DNA of 64,000 nucleotides from Psychrobacillus sp044762745 (GTDB taxonomy: Bacteria > Bacillota > Bacilli > Bacillales_A > Planococcaceae): assembly GCF_044762745.1 (NCBI RefSeq), contig NZ_JBIWEX010000024.1, positions 1 through 64,000 of the forward strand, read 5' to 3'. Both the position numbers and the translations under genes were made by a program. How positions within the stretch are numbered: the stretch's first letter is position 1; each line of letters begins with the position of its first letter. A model generated the notes under the pieces. It was not told where the DNA came from, did not search any database, and saw nothing but the letters and a program-made list of their open reading frames with translations. Shown here one piece after another: positions 43,105 to 51,633 of the stretch.

Positions 43105-44037
43105 TTATTTCTCCTCCTTAAATAACTCATACACTTTCTGACTTAAATAACGTTCGCTAGAGTCTGGAAAAATAGTGACAATATGGCTTCCTTCTTTTGC
43201 AACTTCTGCTTCTTTCAATGCCGCATAAAAAGCTGCTCCTGACGAACTACCAACAAGTAAACCTTCTTTTTGAGACAACGCTCGAAGTTGTGCTAAAGCA
43301 TCTTCATCGCGTACAGTATGAATCGCGTCGAAATAAGAACGATCCATAAATGGTGGTAAAAACTCCATTCCAATCCCTTCCGTCACATGCGAACCCGCAG
43401 TCCCACCATTCAAAATAGATCCAACTGGTTCTACTATGACCGTTTTCACATGAGCATTTCGCTCTTTTAAAAAAGTAGACGTACCCATAAACGTCCCGCC
43501 TGAGCCGGCTCCTGCAACAAACACATCAATTTGCCCTTCTAAATCTCTCCAAATTTCCGGTCCAAGTGTTTTTTCGTAAGTAGCTGGATTCGCCGGATTC
43601 GAAAATTGGGATGGGGAAAAAGAATTTGGGATGGTCGCAGCTAAATCACTTGCTTTATCGATTGCGCCTTGCATTCCAAGAGATGTCTCTGTATTTACGA
43701 TTTCTGCACCTAATGCACGCATTAACGTTTGTTTTTCGATACTAAACTTCTTTGGAACGACAAAAATTACTTTGTACCCTTTTCCAATTGCAGCTAGCGC
43801 AATACCTATTCCGGTATTTCCAGCAGTCGGCTCAATGATTGTTCCACCAGGCTTTAGCTTTCCGGATTCTTGCGCATCTTGGATCAAAGATAAACCAAGT
43901 CGATCTTTCACACTACCACCTGGGTTTAAATACTCCAACTTTGCAAAGACTCTGCAATTATTTGGAATAGTAATATGTGTAATTTCCACGATAGGCGTGT
44001 TTCCTATTAACTCCTGGACACTACGAAAATAGTTCAT
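43105..44037 (-). CDS. mccA: Cystathionine beta-synthase (O-acetylserine-dependent)
   Basis: 310 residues from the ATG at 44037, whose A is the last base of the luxS TAA. Fold II PLP enzyme: PGGSVKDRLGL carries the PLP Lys (about 44), PTAGNTGIGIAL binds the substrate carboxylate, and GSGGTFMGTS the phosphate. With mccB it moves homocysteine sulfur to cysteine. A cysteine synthase would look similar; the operon supports MccA. Confidence 0.88.
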   Translation of the reverse strand: MNYFRSVQELIGNTPIVEITHITIPNNCRVFAKLEYLNPGGSVKDRLGLSLIQDAQESGKLKPGGTIIEPTAGNTGIGIALAAIGKGYKVIFVVPKKFSIEKQTLMRALGAEIVNTETSLGMQGAIDKASDLAATIPNSFSPSQFSNPANPATYEKTLGPEIWRDLEGQIDVFVAGAGSGGTFMGTSTFLKERNAHVKTVIVEPVGSILNGGTAGSHVTEGIGMEFLPPFMDRSYFDAIHTVRDEDALAQLRALSQKEGLLVGSSSGAAFYAALKEAEVAKEGSHIVTIFPDSSERYLSQKVYELFKEEK

Positions 44038-44507
44038 TATACTTCCTCTTTGTAAATTTGTCGCCATTCATCTTTTTTAGCAAGCATTTCAGACGCAATT
44101 TCTTTGGCACCTTCTAAGCTATGACTCGCTGCCCATCCACATTGCACTTCATTGCAAGCTGGTACTTCTGTTGCTTTTAGCACATCTTGTAATGTTTTTT
44201 CCAGAATCTCTAAAATTTCATCATAGTTTGTATGATTGATAACTGATAAATAAAATCCAGTTTGGCATCCCATCGGACTAAGATCTACTACTTGGTCGGT
44301 ATGATTACGAATATTTTCCGCCATCAAATGCTCTAATGAATGCAGAGCTGGCATTTTCATATGTTCTTTATTTGGCTGTTTAAAACGAATATCGTATTTA
44401 TAAATTTCATCTCCACGAATTCCTTCTTTTGTGCCTGCTAAACGGACAAATGGTGCTGCTACCTTTGTGTGATCCAGGTTAAAACTTTCTACATTCATTT
44501 TTTGCAT
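44037..44507 (-). CDS. luxS: S-ribosylhomocysteine lyase
   Basis: 156 residues. The zinc ligands lie in HSLEHLMAENIRNH (His and His) and the Cys in PACNEVQCGWAASH (about 127); the second Cys in MGCQTGFYL is the catalytic one. It forms homocysteine plus the AI-2 precursor DPD. In this window it replaces the nucleosidase gene that stands between yrrT and mccA in B. subtilis. Confidence 0.93.
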   Translation of the reverse strand: MQKMNVESFNLDHTKVAAPFVRLAGTKEGIRGDEIYKYDIRFKQPNKEHMKMPALHSLEHLMAENIRNHTDQVVDLSPMGCQTGFYLSVINHTNYDEILEILEKTLQDVLKATEVPACNEVQCGWAASHSLEGAKEIASEMLAKKDEWRQIYKEEV

Positions 44508-44519
44508 TTTTATCGCTCC

Positions 44520-45158
44520 TTATATTTTTTCCGCTTCCATTAACCAAACAAAATCATTCATTTTCGTAAAATGCACTTGAAAACCCGCTTCATCAAACAA
44601 TTTTGTTAAGATTGGGATCGTCGTATAATATTCTCTTTCTAAATCATCTGCTACATGATGGAATCCACGAGCTCTTTCTTTTGCAATTTGGGCTAGTTTT
44701 GCATCCTTTGATATAAAAGCAGTATCTGCAAAAACAACTTTTCCATTTGTCGATAGAAGTGCTGCATATTTTTGCAATGCTTCTCTTTTTTCATCATCGG
44801 TTAAATGATGAAATACATATGTGCTTACAAATGCATCAATACGTTCTGTTCCTTCTTCAAATTGCAGTAAGTCTCCATCTATAACTCTAATAGAAGGAAA
44901 TCGTGTGGCTGTTGCATGACGCATCTTTATATTAGGTTCGATACCAATGACCGAAATCCCTGCTTCTATTAACTTTGCTGTTAAATTTCCGGTTCCGGTT
45001 CCAAATTCGATGACAGTGCCTGAAACACTCGATACAACTTTATTTAATATTTTTTCATATCCTTCAAATACATCTCGATACTCCGGATCTTTTCCAGAAA
45101 CCGAAGCCTCGTATGAATCCGCCCAATCATCAAAAATATCGACAAACTCCCTGCCCAT
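44520..45158 (-). CDS. yrrT: YrrT-type AdoMet-dependent methyltransferase
   Basis: 212 residues from the ATG at 45158 (AAGGGG site, 7 bases); the earlier ATG has none. MGREFVDIFDDWADSYEASVSG is the family start, VIEFGTGTGNLTAKLIEAG is motif I, and YVFHHLTDDEKREALQKYAALL follows. YrrT heads the methionine-to-cysteine conversion operon. 12 bp before luxS. No S-box or T-box leader is seen upstream, so CymR-type control is possible but not shown. Confidence 0.9.
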   Translation of the reverse strand: MGREFVDIFDDWADSYEASVSGKDPEYRDVFEGYEKILNKVVSSVSGTVIEFGTGTGNLTAKLIEAGISVIGIEPNIKMRHATATRFPSIRVIDGDLLQFEEGTERIDAFVSTYVFHHLTDDEKREALQKYAALLSTNGKVVFADTAFISKDAKLAQIAKERARGFHHVADDLEREYYTTIPILTKLFDEAGFQVHFTKMNDFVWLMEAEKI

Positions 45159-45301
45159 GTCATGACCCCTTTTTAAAACTACATTATTCCGATTCAATTA
45201 CTTTGAATTAGGCTTAACATAAATATTTATAACATAATTTAGCAAATTGTCAAACAAAAAAAGAGTCTCTCTATCGGCATTACAGACGATTATTAATAAA
45301 A

Positions 45302-45332
45302 AATGCAGGGAGATTTGATTCCCCCCTGCATT
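45302..45332. terminator. Terminator after the FetB-like permease gene
   Basis: AATGCAGGG, loop, CCCTGCATT with A and T runs on both sides. On the minus strand it ends the FetAB-like operon before yrrT. Confidence 0.85.
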
Positions 45333-45350
45333 TTTTATAGGAAATACTTT

Positions 45351-45440
45351 TAGTTGTAAAAATAGCTGTATTAGTTGTAATTTTAGTGTATTTAGTTGTA
45401 AAAATCGAAGCGATAGTTGTAAAAGGAAATTTTAGTCATA
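45351..45440. repeat. Four TAGTTGTA repeats at exact 21-bp period
   Basis: TAGTTGTA starts at 45351, 45372, 45393 and 45414, with a decayed TAGTCATA at 45433. In one plus-strand frame the unit reads SCKN... as a 7-residue repeat, but there is no start or ribosome site. It occupies part of the 380-bp gap before yrrT; the rest shows only the terminator. Confidence 0.7.
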
Positions 45441-45540
45441 AAAAACAACCATTTTTCATTAATCGTAAAATAGTATGCAATATTAGACGTACTATTTAAC
45501 TGTTTATTTCCGAAAATAACCGAATAGATTCAGTTGTTAC

Positions 45541-46290
45541 TTACCACTTTTTCAACTGCAAATCCTTCGTAAATAACCTTTTATAACAAATAACACTCAA
45601 CATCATGCTCGTAATAGCGGAGGAGCTTGTAAATACGAAGATGATTAGTATTTGATAGCGTACGGCATCTACTGGGTCCGCTCCTGCAACAATCATTCCG
45701 GTCATCATCCCTGGAAGCTGCACAAGTCCAACTGTTTTCATTGCATCAATCGTTGGAATCATACTAAACTTAACCGATCGTTTCAGCACATCTTGCACCG
45801 CCTGCCGACTTGTTGCACCTAGTGCTAATAACGTTTCGATTTCACTTTTAGAGCTTTCCGTTTCTCTTTTTAATTGCGTCAAAAATAATCCACAAGCTAC
45901 CATCGCATTCCCAATCGTCATTCCGCTAAGAGGAATAATGTACTGGGGGGTTGCTTCGATAATTTTTAAACTAAGTAGAAGTCCCATCATTAATATTTCC
46001 ATCGTTGCAATGGAAAAGATAATTCGCCAAACAATTCCCGTCATACTTTTTGCCCGTTTTGCTGCATTGAGCGCAGCAACGACTATCATGACGCATATAA
46101 TCAGTACGATAAAGAACATATTTTCCGATTTAAAAATAAACTGCAGCACATAACCAACGGCGAGTAGCTGAATCGTTGCGCGCACCGTACCTATTGCAAT
46201 ATCCTTTTCCAGATCAAGCTTCTGCCAAACAGACAAAAGCATCGTAATAACAACAAATAATAAAGTAAAACTTAATGCCAATAAACTCAT
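45541..46290 (-). CDS. FetB-like ABC permease (UPF0014)
   Basis: 249 residues with about six membrane helices and the family segments DIAIGTVRATIQLLAVGYVLQFIF and PLSGMTIGNAMVACGL. FetAB systems export iron or protect against oxidative stress in E. coli; the function here is inferred. Overlaps the ATPase gene by 4 bp. Confidence 0.85.
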   Translation of the reverse strand: MSLLALSFTLLFVVITMLLSVWQKLDLEKDIAIGTVRATIQLLAVGYVLQFIFKSENMFFIVLIICVMIVVAALNAAKRAKSMTGIVWRIIFSIATMEILMMGLLLSLKIIEATPQYIIPLSGMTIGNAMVACGLFLTQLKRETESSKSEIETLLALGATSRQAVQDVLKRSVKFSMIPTIDAMKTVGLVQLPGMMTGMIVAGADPVDAVRYQILIIFVFTSSSAITSMMLSVICYKRLFTKDLQLKKW

Positions 46291-47015
46291 AATGTCACCG
46301 AACTAGCCAACAAGTTCCGTTTTTTAAAAAATGTATCTGTCTCGCAATCAATTGCGAGTGTACCATCTTCCATAAACCATATTCGTTCGCTAACCTTTTT
46401 TGCTTGTTCCATATCATGCGTTACCCAAATGAAAGCGGTTTTTCTAACCTTACTCCAATTGATCAACAGATTTTCTACAAATGCTTTGCTTTGCTGATCA
46501 AGAGACGCCGTCACTTCATCGAGCAATAAAATAGAAGGTATGAGTAATAAAGAACGAACTAAAGCCACTCGTTGCTTCTCTCCTCCTGATAAATCAGTCG
46601 CTTTCTTGGTCCAATCAATCGATTCTAGTCCAACGTCCTTCATTAGTTTTCGAGCAAGCTTATCATCAAATGTTTCATTATGTATTTTACTGACCGTTTT
46701 TAAATTATCCTCAATGGTTCCTAGAAGCATTGTTGCTTGCTGTGCTACATACGTCACCTTCGTACGCCAAATACGTGGATCTATGTCTCGCGCATGAACC
46801 CGGTTTAAACGTATTTCTCCGCTATCGGCATTATCTAATCGTGCAAGCATGCGTAAAAGCGTACTTTTTCCTTGCCCAGAGTTACCGAGTAAAACGATAC
46901 GCTCAGAGGTTTTTATAGCTGCATTTAAATCTGAAAATAAATAAGTACGATTCGTTTGTTCTTTTGTATGCCAATAATTTTTTGTTAAGCCTTTCATTTC
47001 AAGCAGTGCTGTCAT
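46287..47015 (-). CDS. FetA-like ABC transporter ATPase
   Basis: 242 residues from the ATG at 47015, which overlaps the stop of the acetyltransferase gene as ATGA and follows GGGAAGGA. Walker A GNSGQGKST, signature LSGGEKQR, Walker B ILLLDEVTASLD, H-loop WVTHDM. Partner of the FetB-like permease. Confidence 0.87.
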   Translation of the reverse strand: MTALLEMKGLTKNYWHTKEQTNRTYLFSDLNAAIKTSERIVLLGNSGQGKSTLLRMLARLDNADSGEIRLNRVHARDIDPRIWRTKVTYVAQQATMLLGTIEDNLKTVSKIHNETFDDKLARKLMKDVGLESIDWTKKATDLSGGEKQRVALVRSLLLIPSILLLDEVTASLDQQSKAFVENLLINWSKVRKTAFIWVTHDMEQAKKVSERIWFMEDGTLAIDCETDTFFKKRNLLASSVTL

Positions 47016-47545
47016 ACTTGTCCTTCCCATTCTTCTCTTAATATACCCATTCGAATAGAATCATAGTAAACACCATTATAAAAACGACATTTACGAAGAC
47101 GTGCTTCCATCGTCATTCCTAATTTTTCGCCAACTTTGATCATGCGTTCGTTCCCAGACCATGTTGTATAACCTACACGTACAAGGGGTAATTCTCGGAA
47201 TAAATGCGTAATCCACATACGAAGTGCTTTTGTTCCAATTCCGCCACTCCAATACTGTGGCTCATAAATAACGATGCCCATTTCTAGCCAAAGCGATTCT
47301 TCATGCTCCCAATAGTAGCAAAGTGATCCTACTAGTTCATCGTCTACATAAATACCCCACATATCCTCTTGGTTAATCAGTTGATCCTTTTTTTCTAGAA
47401 ATTGTGCTAATGTTTTTGGCTCATATGGAAAATAGGGGGCGTCCCATTTTTTCCATTCAGGTGATGTTTCTTTTGCGCTTAATTCCCATAACCGAATTAT
47501 TTCTGTTTCTTTAATAGGTCTTATTATAATATTTTGCATTTTCAT
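47012..47545 (-). CDS. GNAT acetyltransferase (RimJ/RimL-like)
   Basis: 177 residues. Domain pattern IRPIKETEIIRLWEL, YEPQYWSGGIGTKALRMWITHLF (acetyl-CoA loop) and TWSGNERMIKVGEKLGMTMEARLRKCRFYNGVYYDSIRMGIL fits the RimJ/RimL branch. Substrate unknown. It is the first gene of the unit with the FetAB-like transporter, joined by ATGA. Confidence 0.87.
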   Translation of the reverse strand: MKMQNIIIRPIKETEIIRLWELSAKETSPEWKKWDAPYFPYEPKTLAQFLEKKDQLINQEDMWGIYVDDELVGSLCYYWEHEESLWLEMGIVIYEPQYWSGGIGTKALRMWITHLFRELPLVRVGYTTWSGNERMIKVGEKLGMTMEARLRKCRFYNGVYYDSIRMGILREEWEGQV

Positions 47546-47673
47546 GACCCCCGTCCTACTTACATAAACTTAATATTATCACAATTTCGTTCATATGACC
47601 GTATCACAGATGCACTTCGTTATGTTAAAGTGTTATACAACAAAAGTATTAATAGAAAAGGAGTGACACAACT

Positions 47674-49029
47674 TTGGGTGGGAGTCAGCAATTACAAAGA
47701 GGGCTTGAACAGCGGCATATCACCCTCATGTCTTTAGGAGCAGCAATTGGGGTCGGATTGTTTTTAGGATCTGCAACAGCCATTAGGTTAGCAGGACCAG
47801 CAATTCTTATTTCATACATAATTGGTGGACTTGTAATATTAGTAATCATGCGTGCACTTGGAGAAATGGCGGTACATAATCCCGTATCCGGATCGTTTAG
47901 TAGATATGCTAGGGATTACTTAGGACCACTTGCGGGATACATCACTGGTTGGAATTATTGGTTTTTATGGGTTGTTACATGTATGGCTGAAATTACAGCT
48001 GTCGGTGTTTATATGCAAATGTGGTATCCCGATACACCTCCATGGATTTGGGCATTAGCAGCACTTATTATAATGACAATAGTCAATTTAATTGCCGTTA
48101 AAGCTTATGGGGAATTCGAATTTTGGTTCGCTCTCATTAAAATTGTCGCAATTTTAGCAATGATCTTTTTAGGGCTCGGGGTGATCATTTTTGGTATTGG
48201 GAATGACGGAATAGCTGTTGGGTTTAGCAACTTGTGGTCAAATGGTGGATTTGCTCCAAATGGGATTGGAGGAATTTTCATGTCATTACAAATGGTCATG
48301 TTCGCTTATTTAGGCGTTGAGATGATTGGTGTAACAGCAGGCGAAGCTAAAAATCCGAAAACGATTATTCCTCGTGCAATTGACACTGTTTTTTGGCGTA
48401 TTCTTATTTTTTATGTTGGGGCTCTTTTCGTTATTATGTCTATTTATCCATGGAATGAAATTGGCCAAAATGGCAGTCCTTTCGTATTAATGTTTGAAGA
48501 AATTGGCATCGGACCAGCCGCTGGAATTATTAATTTTGTTGTTTTAACGGCAGCACTTTCTAGTTGTAATAGCGGTATTTTCAGTACAGGACGTATGTTA
48601 TTTAACTTAGCGGAACAAAAACAGGCTTCTCCTAGCTTCAAGAGAATTAATGGGGCTGGTGTACCTGCAAGAGCAGTATTATTTTCTGCCCTATTACTAT
48701 TAGTCGGTGTTCTATTGAATTATCTTGTCCCTGAAAAAGTATTTATATGGGTCACGAGTATTTCAACTTTCGGGGCAGTTTGGACTTGGGGAATCATTTT
48801 ATTGTCTCAATTAAACTTTCGAAAGAGATTATCTAAATCGGAAGTTTCAAAGTTAACATATAAAGCATTGTTTTATCCGATTGGGTCGTACTTAGCGCTT
48901 GCCTTCTTAATATTAGTGCTTGGACTGATGGCGTATTTCCCTGACACTCGAATTGCATTAATGGTAGGACCTATTTGGATTATTTCACTCGTTTTTATGT
49001 ATTATAATAAAGGATTCCATAAGCAATAA
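47674..49029 (+). CDS. Amino-acid permease (APC superfamily, AAT/ProY type)
   Basis: 451 residues, TTG start after AAAAGGAGTG. Twelve membrane helices; LQRGLEQRHITLMSLGAAIGVGLFLGSA is the amino-acid transporter N-terminal signature (about 6-34), and VMRALGEMAVHNPVSGSFSRYARDYLG is typical of the AAT family. Proline, GABA or aromatic amino acids are possible substrates. No sigma-54 promoter is seen upstream. Confidence 0.9.
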   Translation: MGGSQQLQRGLEQRHITLMSLGAAIGVGLFLGSATAIRLAGPAILISYIIGGLVILVIMRALGEMAVHNPVSGSFSRYARDYLGPLAGYITGWNYWFLWVVTCMAEITAVGVYMQMWYPDTPPWIWALAALIIMTIVNLIAVKAYGEFEFWFALIKIVAILAMIFLGLGVIIFGIGNDGIAVGFSNLWSNGGFAPNGIGGIFMSLQMVMFAYLGVEMIGVTAGEAKNPKTIIPRAIDTVFWRILIFYVGALFVIMSIYPWNEIGQNGSPFVLMFEEIGIGPAAGIINFVVLTAALSSCNSGIFSTGRMLFNLAEQKQASPSFKRINGAGVPARAVLFSALLLLVGVLLNYLVPEKVFIWVTSISTFGAVWTWGIILLSQLNFRKRLSKSEVSKLTYKALFYPIGSYLALAFLILVLGLMAYFPDTRIALMVGPIWIISLVFMYYNKGFHKQ

Positions 49030-49063
49030 TACAAATGATTGATGGTTCGATCGATTCATCAAA

Positions 49064-49097
49064 AACCCCTTCATTTCATACAAGAAATGAAGGGGTT
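49064..49097. terminator. Bidirectional terminator
   Basis: AACCCCTTCATTTC and GAAATGAAGGGGTT form a 14-bp stem between the convergent permease and peptidase genes. Confidence 0.9.
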
Positions 49098-49105
49098 TGT
49101 CACTA

Positions 49106-51082
49106 TTAAAGATATTTCTCAAACCAATTAGTAATTTGCTCTAATCTAGTTTGACGCAAATTTGGTAGCCCGACTCTAGATAAATTATGATCTGCCTGCG
49201 GAAAACGTACAAAACTCGCTTCTTTCCCCATCGCTTTTAACGTCACATATAATTGTTGACCTTGTTCAATAGGACAACGATAGTCATTTTCGCTATGCAA
49301 AATGAGTAGTGGCGTTTCTATTTTCGATGCATATTTTAATGGAGATGCATCCCAAAGTTTCTCTATATCCTTCATATTTGCACCAATTTGCCACTCAGTA
49401 AAATAATAGCCAATATCAGAAACGCCGTAAAAACTAATCCAGTTTGAAATGGATCGCTGCGTAACTGCCGCTTTAAAGCGATTCGTATGACCAACAACCC
49501 AGTTTGTCATAAACCCTCCGTAACTACCACCAGTTACACCTAGTCTCGTTTCATCAATCCAGTCATTTTCAGCGAGTACATGATCGAGTCCTGCTATAAT
49601 ATCCTCGTAATCCCCTCCACCATAATCGCCACGTACTGCATCGACAAATTGTTGGCTATATGAATGGCTACCTCGCGGATTCACATATAATACGCCATAC
49701 CCTTTTGAAGCTAGCAATTGGAGTTCATGGAAAAATGTGTTGGCATACATCGTATGTGGTCCACCATGAATTTCTACGATTAGTGGATACTTTTTCCCTT
49801 TTTCATATTCTGCTGGTTTCATTAACCATCCATGAACGTCCCAATCTTTGGAACTTTTATATACAATTGCTTCTGGTTGGGAAAGCTCTAGTTCATTTAA
49901 CAATTCCTCATTAAAACTTGTAAGCTGAATTCTTTCACCAGTCGCTAAATTTTGCTTAAATAATTCCCCGGGAAATATTGCGTTACTTATTGTCGCAAGT
50001 GCAAATGTGCCTGTAGGATCTATATCATACCCATATACATGTTCGTTTTCAGATGTTGCAGGATACACCGCCCCATCTAATGATGCAAAATAAAGTCGTA
50101 CGTCGCCCATTGTAGACAATTGGAAGTACAAGTGGTTCGCATTCGTCCATACTACAGCAGGTGCACTTGCATCTTGCTGAACATCTCCACCAGAATAATC
50201 TCCTACTGGCGCGTCAATTCCTTCCGTTAGCACTTGACGAGATCCTGAACTCACTTCATATACATACACTTCCGCATGCGTTGCATTTTCAAATTGTCGA
50301 TTGCTGCCAGTAAAGGCAATATACTTGTCATCTTTGGAAAAAGCTGCTCCACCGTAATAGCCTTCTTCATTTACCAGTACAGTTTCTTCTTTAGACTCTA
50401 TGTCCACTAACAATAATGGTTGGCGGAATGTGAAGTCTTGATTTTCTTCACGGTTAACGCCCATTACTAGTTTCTTTCCATCTTGTGAAATAGCTTGTAA
50501 ACTGTAATTATAGGCTCCTTTTGTAAACTGTGTTATTTCTTGCGAGGAGAGATCTATATACCCAATTTGTTTATATGTATCTTTTGGTAGCAAGCCAACA
50601 CCATCTGCATGATATTTCATTTTTTCTACGACATAAGCTTCTGGCAATTTATTTTCTTCTTTTTTCTCTTTATCAGACCAAGCTTTACCTTCTTTTAAAG
50701 GTGCCACGAACCAAATTTTGTTGCCGCATGATGACCAAAGAAAGCTTGAAACGCCCTTTTCAACTTCCGTTAACTTTTTTGCTTCCCCGCCACTTGTTGA
50801 AAGAATATATACTTGATTGTTCTCTTCACGGTTCGATAGGAATCCAATGTATTTACCATCTGCAGACCATTTCGGTGAAGATATACGCTCTTTCTTATGT
50901 GTCCATTGTGTTATCTCTTCCGTTTCCACATTTACATGATATAAATAGGCATAATATGTATTATCCTTTTCATCCATTTCCGTGCGAATAAATACTGCTT
51001 CTTTCCCATTTGGTGCAATAACGGGATTTGTAACAGATTGCAAGTTAAATAGATCCTTTGCTTCTAATTTTCTTTTACTCAT
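49106..51082 (-). CDS. S9C acylaminoacyl-peptidase-like enzyme (YuxL type)
   Basis: About 658 residues from the ATG at 51082 (GAGAGG, 9 bases). N-terminal TolB-like propeller (about 15-380), C-terminal hydrolase with Ser in VTGGSYGGFMTNW (about 510), Asp in LHSENDYRCP and His in FPQADHNLSR. No signal peptide. It probably removes N-acylated residues or degrades peptides in the cytoplasm. No sigma-54 promoter is visible, so it seems outside the regulon of the other proline peptidases. Confidence 0.9.
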   Translation of the reverse strand: MSKRKLEAKDLFNLQSVTNPVIAPNGKEAVFIRTEMDEKDNTYYAYLYHVNVETEEITQWTHKKERISSPKWSADGKYIGFLSNREENNQVYILSTSGGEAKKLTEVEKGVSSFLWSSCGNKIWFVAPLKEGKAWSDKEKKEENKLPEAYVVEKMKYHADGVGLLPKDTYKQIGYIDLSSQEITQFTKGAYNYSLQAISQDGKKLVMGVNREENQDFTFRQPLLLVDIESKEETVLVNEEGYYGGAAFSKDDKYIAFTGSNRQFENATHAEVYVYEVSSGSRQVLTEGIDAPVGDYSGGDVQQDASAPAVVWTNANHLYFQLSTMGDVRLYFASLDGAVYPATSENEHVYGYDIDPTGTFALATISNAIFPGELFKQNLATGERIQLTSFNEELLNELELSQPEAIVYKSSKDWDVHGWLMKPAEYEKGKKYPLIVEIHGGPHTMYANTFFHELQLLASKGYGVLYVNPRGSHSYSQQFVDAVRGDYGGGDYEDIIAGLDHVLAENDWIDETRLGVTGGSYGGFMTNWVVGHTNRFKAAVTQRSISNWISFYGVSDIGYYFTEWQIGANMKDIEKLWDASPLKYASKIETPLLILHSENDYRCPIEQGQQLYVTLKAMGKEASFVRFPQADHNLSRVGLPNLRQTRLEQITNWFEKYL

Positions 51083-51285
51083 TTGTCCATTCCTCTCTTT
51101 CAAACGACTCTTTCATATACTTCGACACTCGAAACCTTTTTCCTGCTTTATATACTATATTGATGAATATCTGTTCTAAACACAAAAGAATAATTGCTCT
51201 TTTGGTGTATATTGTTTTCGAAGTCTGTGAGAAGTGTACAGTATAGGGATAATGTGTCATAGCAAGTTTTATTAGGTAACCACTA

Positions 51286-51416
51286 TGATTTCCGCTGCAG
51301 GGCGGACGCTTTCCGCGGGGTGAGTGAAGAGCCTTCACCGCCGCTTCGCGTACGTTGTGATGTCTTATCTATCTCACTTAATCCCGTCGGAGTCGCCACC
51401 CTTCCGCTCCAATCCA
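51286..51416. repeat. Bacillales-type G+C-rich interspersed repeat
   Basis: TGATTTCCGCTGCAGGGCGG...CGCTTTCCGCGGGG...GGAGTCGCCACCCTTCCGCTCCAATC is markedly more G+C-rich than its surroundings. I recognise it as a common non-coding interspersed repeat of Bacillaceae and Planococcaceae (recollection). It occupies the 551-bp gap between two minus-strand genes; the rest of the gap shows only a terminator. Confidence 0.75.
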
Positions 51417-51600
51417 CGAAAATTGCTATCTAATCGGTTTCAAATCTTACAGTATATGGTTGAACGAGACAAATCCACTGCGAACGCCTTCGAGCGCGAC
51501 AAAAAGACCGCTCAACACGAAAAACCCGAAGAACCTATCCGAATACGCATTATCCCTAAATACTGCCATACCGTCTACCTTATCTTTTCTAAACCAACCA

Positions 51601-51628
51601 AAAAGCCACTCCTATAAGAAGCGGCTTC
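51601..51628 (-). terminator. Terminator of the acyl-CoA ligase gene
   Basis: Minus strand AGCCGCT, 9-base loop, AGTGGCTTTTT; one G-T pair. Six bases past the stop. Confidence 0.8.
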
Positions 51629-51633
51629 TTCTT

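Noticed and set aside
50530..50991. 153-residue plus-strand ORF
   Set aside because: It lies entirely antisense to the S9 peptidase gene and has no ribosome site; its composition is that of a shadow frame.
51324..51617. 97-residue ORF
   Set aside because: It begins inside the G+C-rich interspersed repeat and has no homology-like features.
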